From Nautilus pompilius (Eukaryota > Mollusca > Cephalopoda > Nautilida > Nautilidae): DNA of 64,000 bases. The stretch covers positions 210,970-274,969 of the forward strand of contig JACATO010001038.1 of assembly GCA_018389105.1 (NCBI GenBank), in the 5' to 3' direction. The notes beneath the pieces were generated by a model. That model was given only the letters and a program-made list of their open reading frames with translations, had not been told where the DNA came from and did no database searches. Of this stretch, positions 62,800 to 64,000 are shown one piece after another. Each line of letters opens with the position of its first letter. Position 1 is the stretch's first letter. Made by a program: the position numbers and the translations under genes.

Positions 62800-62945
62800 T
62801 TTCCAGTTCTAAAGGTCAGGGTTAGAACAGGCATATGGGCAGTTAGGGTTAGAATAGGGTTAAAATAAGCATACGATTAGGTGGAGTTAGGGTAGGGATA
62901 GAATTAGGGTTAGGGATGGTTGGGGTTAGCAAGTAGGCTAAATCA
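62800..62945 (+). repeat. Telomere-like TTAGGG-type tract
   Basis: Several near-perfect GGGTTAG units occur, for example GGTCAGGGTTAGAACAGG, CAGTTAGGGTTAGAATAGGG and ATTAGGGTTAGGGATGG. The G-rich strand is on top, opposite to the other tracts. Confidence 0.75.
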
Positions 62946-62949
62946 GAAT

Positions 62950-63165
62950 AAAAGCACTCGGTGGCTATCTGGTCGCGATGGAGAGCTGAACGGTTGCATT
63001 TGAATGGAATAAAAGAACGACTGCATCGATTTCCTTTTGTATTTATTTGATTTAATTTCTCCCATTTCGTCATAATTATTTTCAGCAGCAGGAAGACTTT
63101 ACTGCGACAGATATGGATAGAAGTTTGTAAAAGCCTAAAATAAAATTCGCTAGCGATTAGGGCAG
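62950..63165. other. Non-coding stretch
   Basis: No recognisable feature. Confidence 0.4.
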
Positions 63166-63169
63166 CGTT

Positions 63170-63590
63170 CTCGTAAAATGTCTTTAATAGCGTTTTAGGC
63201 AGCGGCCCAGGCGCAGCACTCCGTCCACTGTGGTTACTTGGCGGCGGTTTACTGCCCCAGGGCCACGTGACCCACTAAGAGTCGGAAGCACGATAAGATC
63301 CCCAATGGCTGCCGCAGCGCAGCACGAGGCGAGCCAAGACGTTGGTGTAATCAACGGTCTTTCAGTAGCCACCTTTTCCCAGAGCTTCTGGTTTTCGCAG
63401 TGTAGCTGGCAGCGTGACAGGAAAACGGTTTTAAATTCAACGACAAAAGTCGAGGCACAGCAACGGCAGACCGAAAGGTTTAACCCTGTGCCTGCCTCCT
63501 CTTTCAGAGAAATTCCTCGTATCCCATCGTTCATTGGAGGAATTGGCGACTCTGAGAAGTTCTTGAAACAACGAGGTGTGTGATTACAGA
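63170..63590. promoter_or_regulatory. CpG-rich islet, possible promoter or 5' exon
   Basis: GC-rich with a CACGTG E-box (63263). It is open on both strands (117 codons rightward from 63230, 116 leftward from 63534) with no recognisable domain, a pattern that comes from GC-rich composition. A donor-like GAGGTGTGT lies at 63572-63580. Coding status is unproven. Confidence 0.3.
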
Positions 63591-63594
63591 CGAA

Positions 63595-64000
63595 TTCTAT
63601 TTGAATGGATAACAGACGTAAAGCTTTGGTTATACATAGTTAATACAGATCTGTGGAAATGTTAAAGCGCACGTGAATAATTTTGTCTCGCTTTGTATAT
63701 ATAATATCCAGATACTAGCAAAGCATTTGAACTGTACAAGGACTATTCATCTAGATCTCTTCTTGTGCAATATATTCACCTGTAAGCTATAGTCTTTGTA
63801 GCTTGCTTCCCCCTATGATCAACATTGTCCACCTGCTATATATACCACCTTAATTCCTTATTTATTTCTTCTGTCCTTTTTGGTCTCCTTCTTCAAATCT
63901 CTTCTTTTTTTACCTTTGCTTTACTGTACTAATTTTAATTTTATCTGAATCATTTTCATTTGTCTTTGCAGATTTATTTCTTTTAAAACCAACGTTTCTT
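63595..64000. other. AT-rich non-coding stretch
   Basis: Nothing was recognised. It ends in pyrimidine-rich sequence. Confidence 0.4.

Overview
This looks like a gene-poor stretch of an animal nuclear genome. The sequence is AT-rich, with long trinucleotide and dinucleotide microsatellites, decayed Tc1-type, pogo-type and Polinton-type elements, tRNA-derived SINE-like heads and islets of CpG-rich DNA. No intact protein-coding gene, rRNA or bona fide tRNA could be supported. Degenerate TTAGGG/CCCTAA-type tracts fit a TTAGGG-telomere animal. The mix of Tc1 fossils, Polinton remains, (TTA)n and (CA)n/(TA)n repeats is what I would expect of a mollusc, perhaps a cephalopod. That assignment is an impression, not a demonstration.

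Left end (1-6.3 kb): remains of a Polinton/Maverick or adintovirus-like integrated DNA element. A broken protein-primed family B DNA polymerase reads rightward (34-1060). A leftward gene (about 2770-1590) carries a two-CxxC zinc ribbon followed by a phospholipase A2-like motif. Low-confidence structural-gene remnants read rightward (3400-5900), and a fibre-like scrap lies at 6175-6300. All are full of stops and frameshifts.

6.8-12.5 kb: two leftward Tc1-like transposase fossils of one family, with a CpG-rich islet between them. 12.5-24.9 kb: mostly featureless intergenic or intronic sequence with microsatellites and one degenerate telomere-like tract. 24.9-26.3 kb: a rightward Tc1 fossil of a second family, whose sister copy lies at 51.3-52.5 kb. 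26.3-34 kb: higher-GC DNA with promoter-like islets. 34.6-35.2 kb: a leftward pogo/Tigger transposase 3' fragment. 36.6-38.3 kb: a large (TTA)n array and then the strongest CpG-rich island, ending at a consensus splice donor; it is a candidate first exon.

45.0-46.94 kb: a degenerate telomere-like array split by a 1.1-kb Tc1-like element with recognisable terminal inverted repeats. 56.6-57.15 kb: a degenerate minisatellite. 61.1-62.95 kb: telomere-like tracts in opposite polarity. 63.2-63.6 kb: another CpG-rich islet. The elements do not form a pathway. The window records successive insertions into non-coding DNA, with a few islets that may be promoters or 5' exons of genes lying largely outside it or having very long introns.
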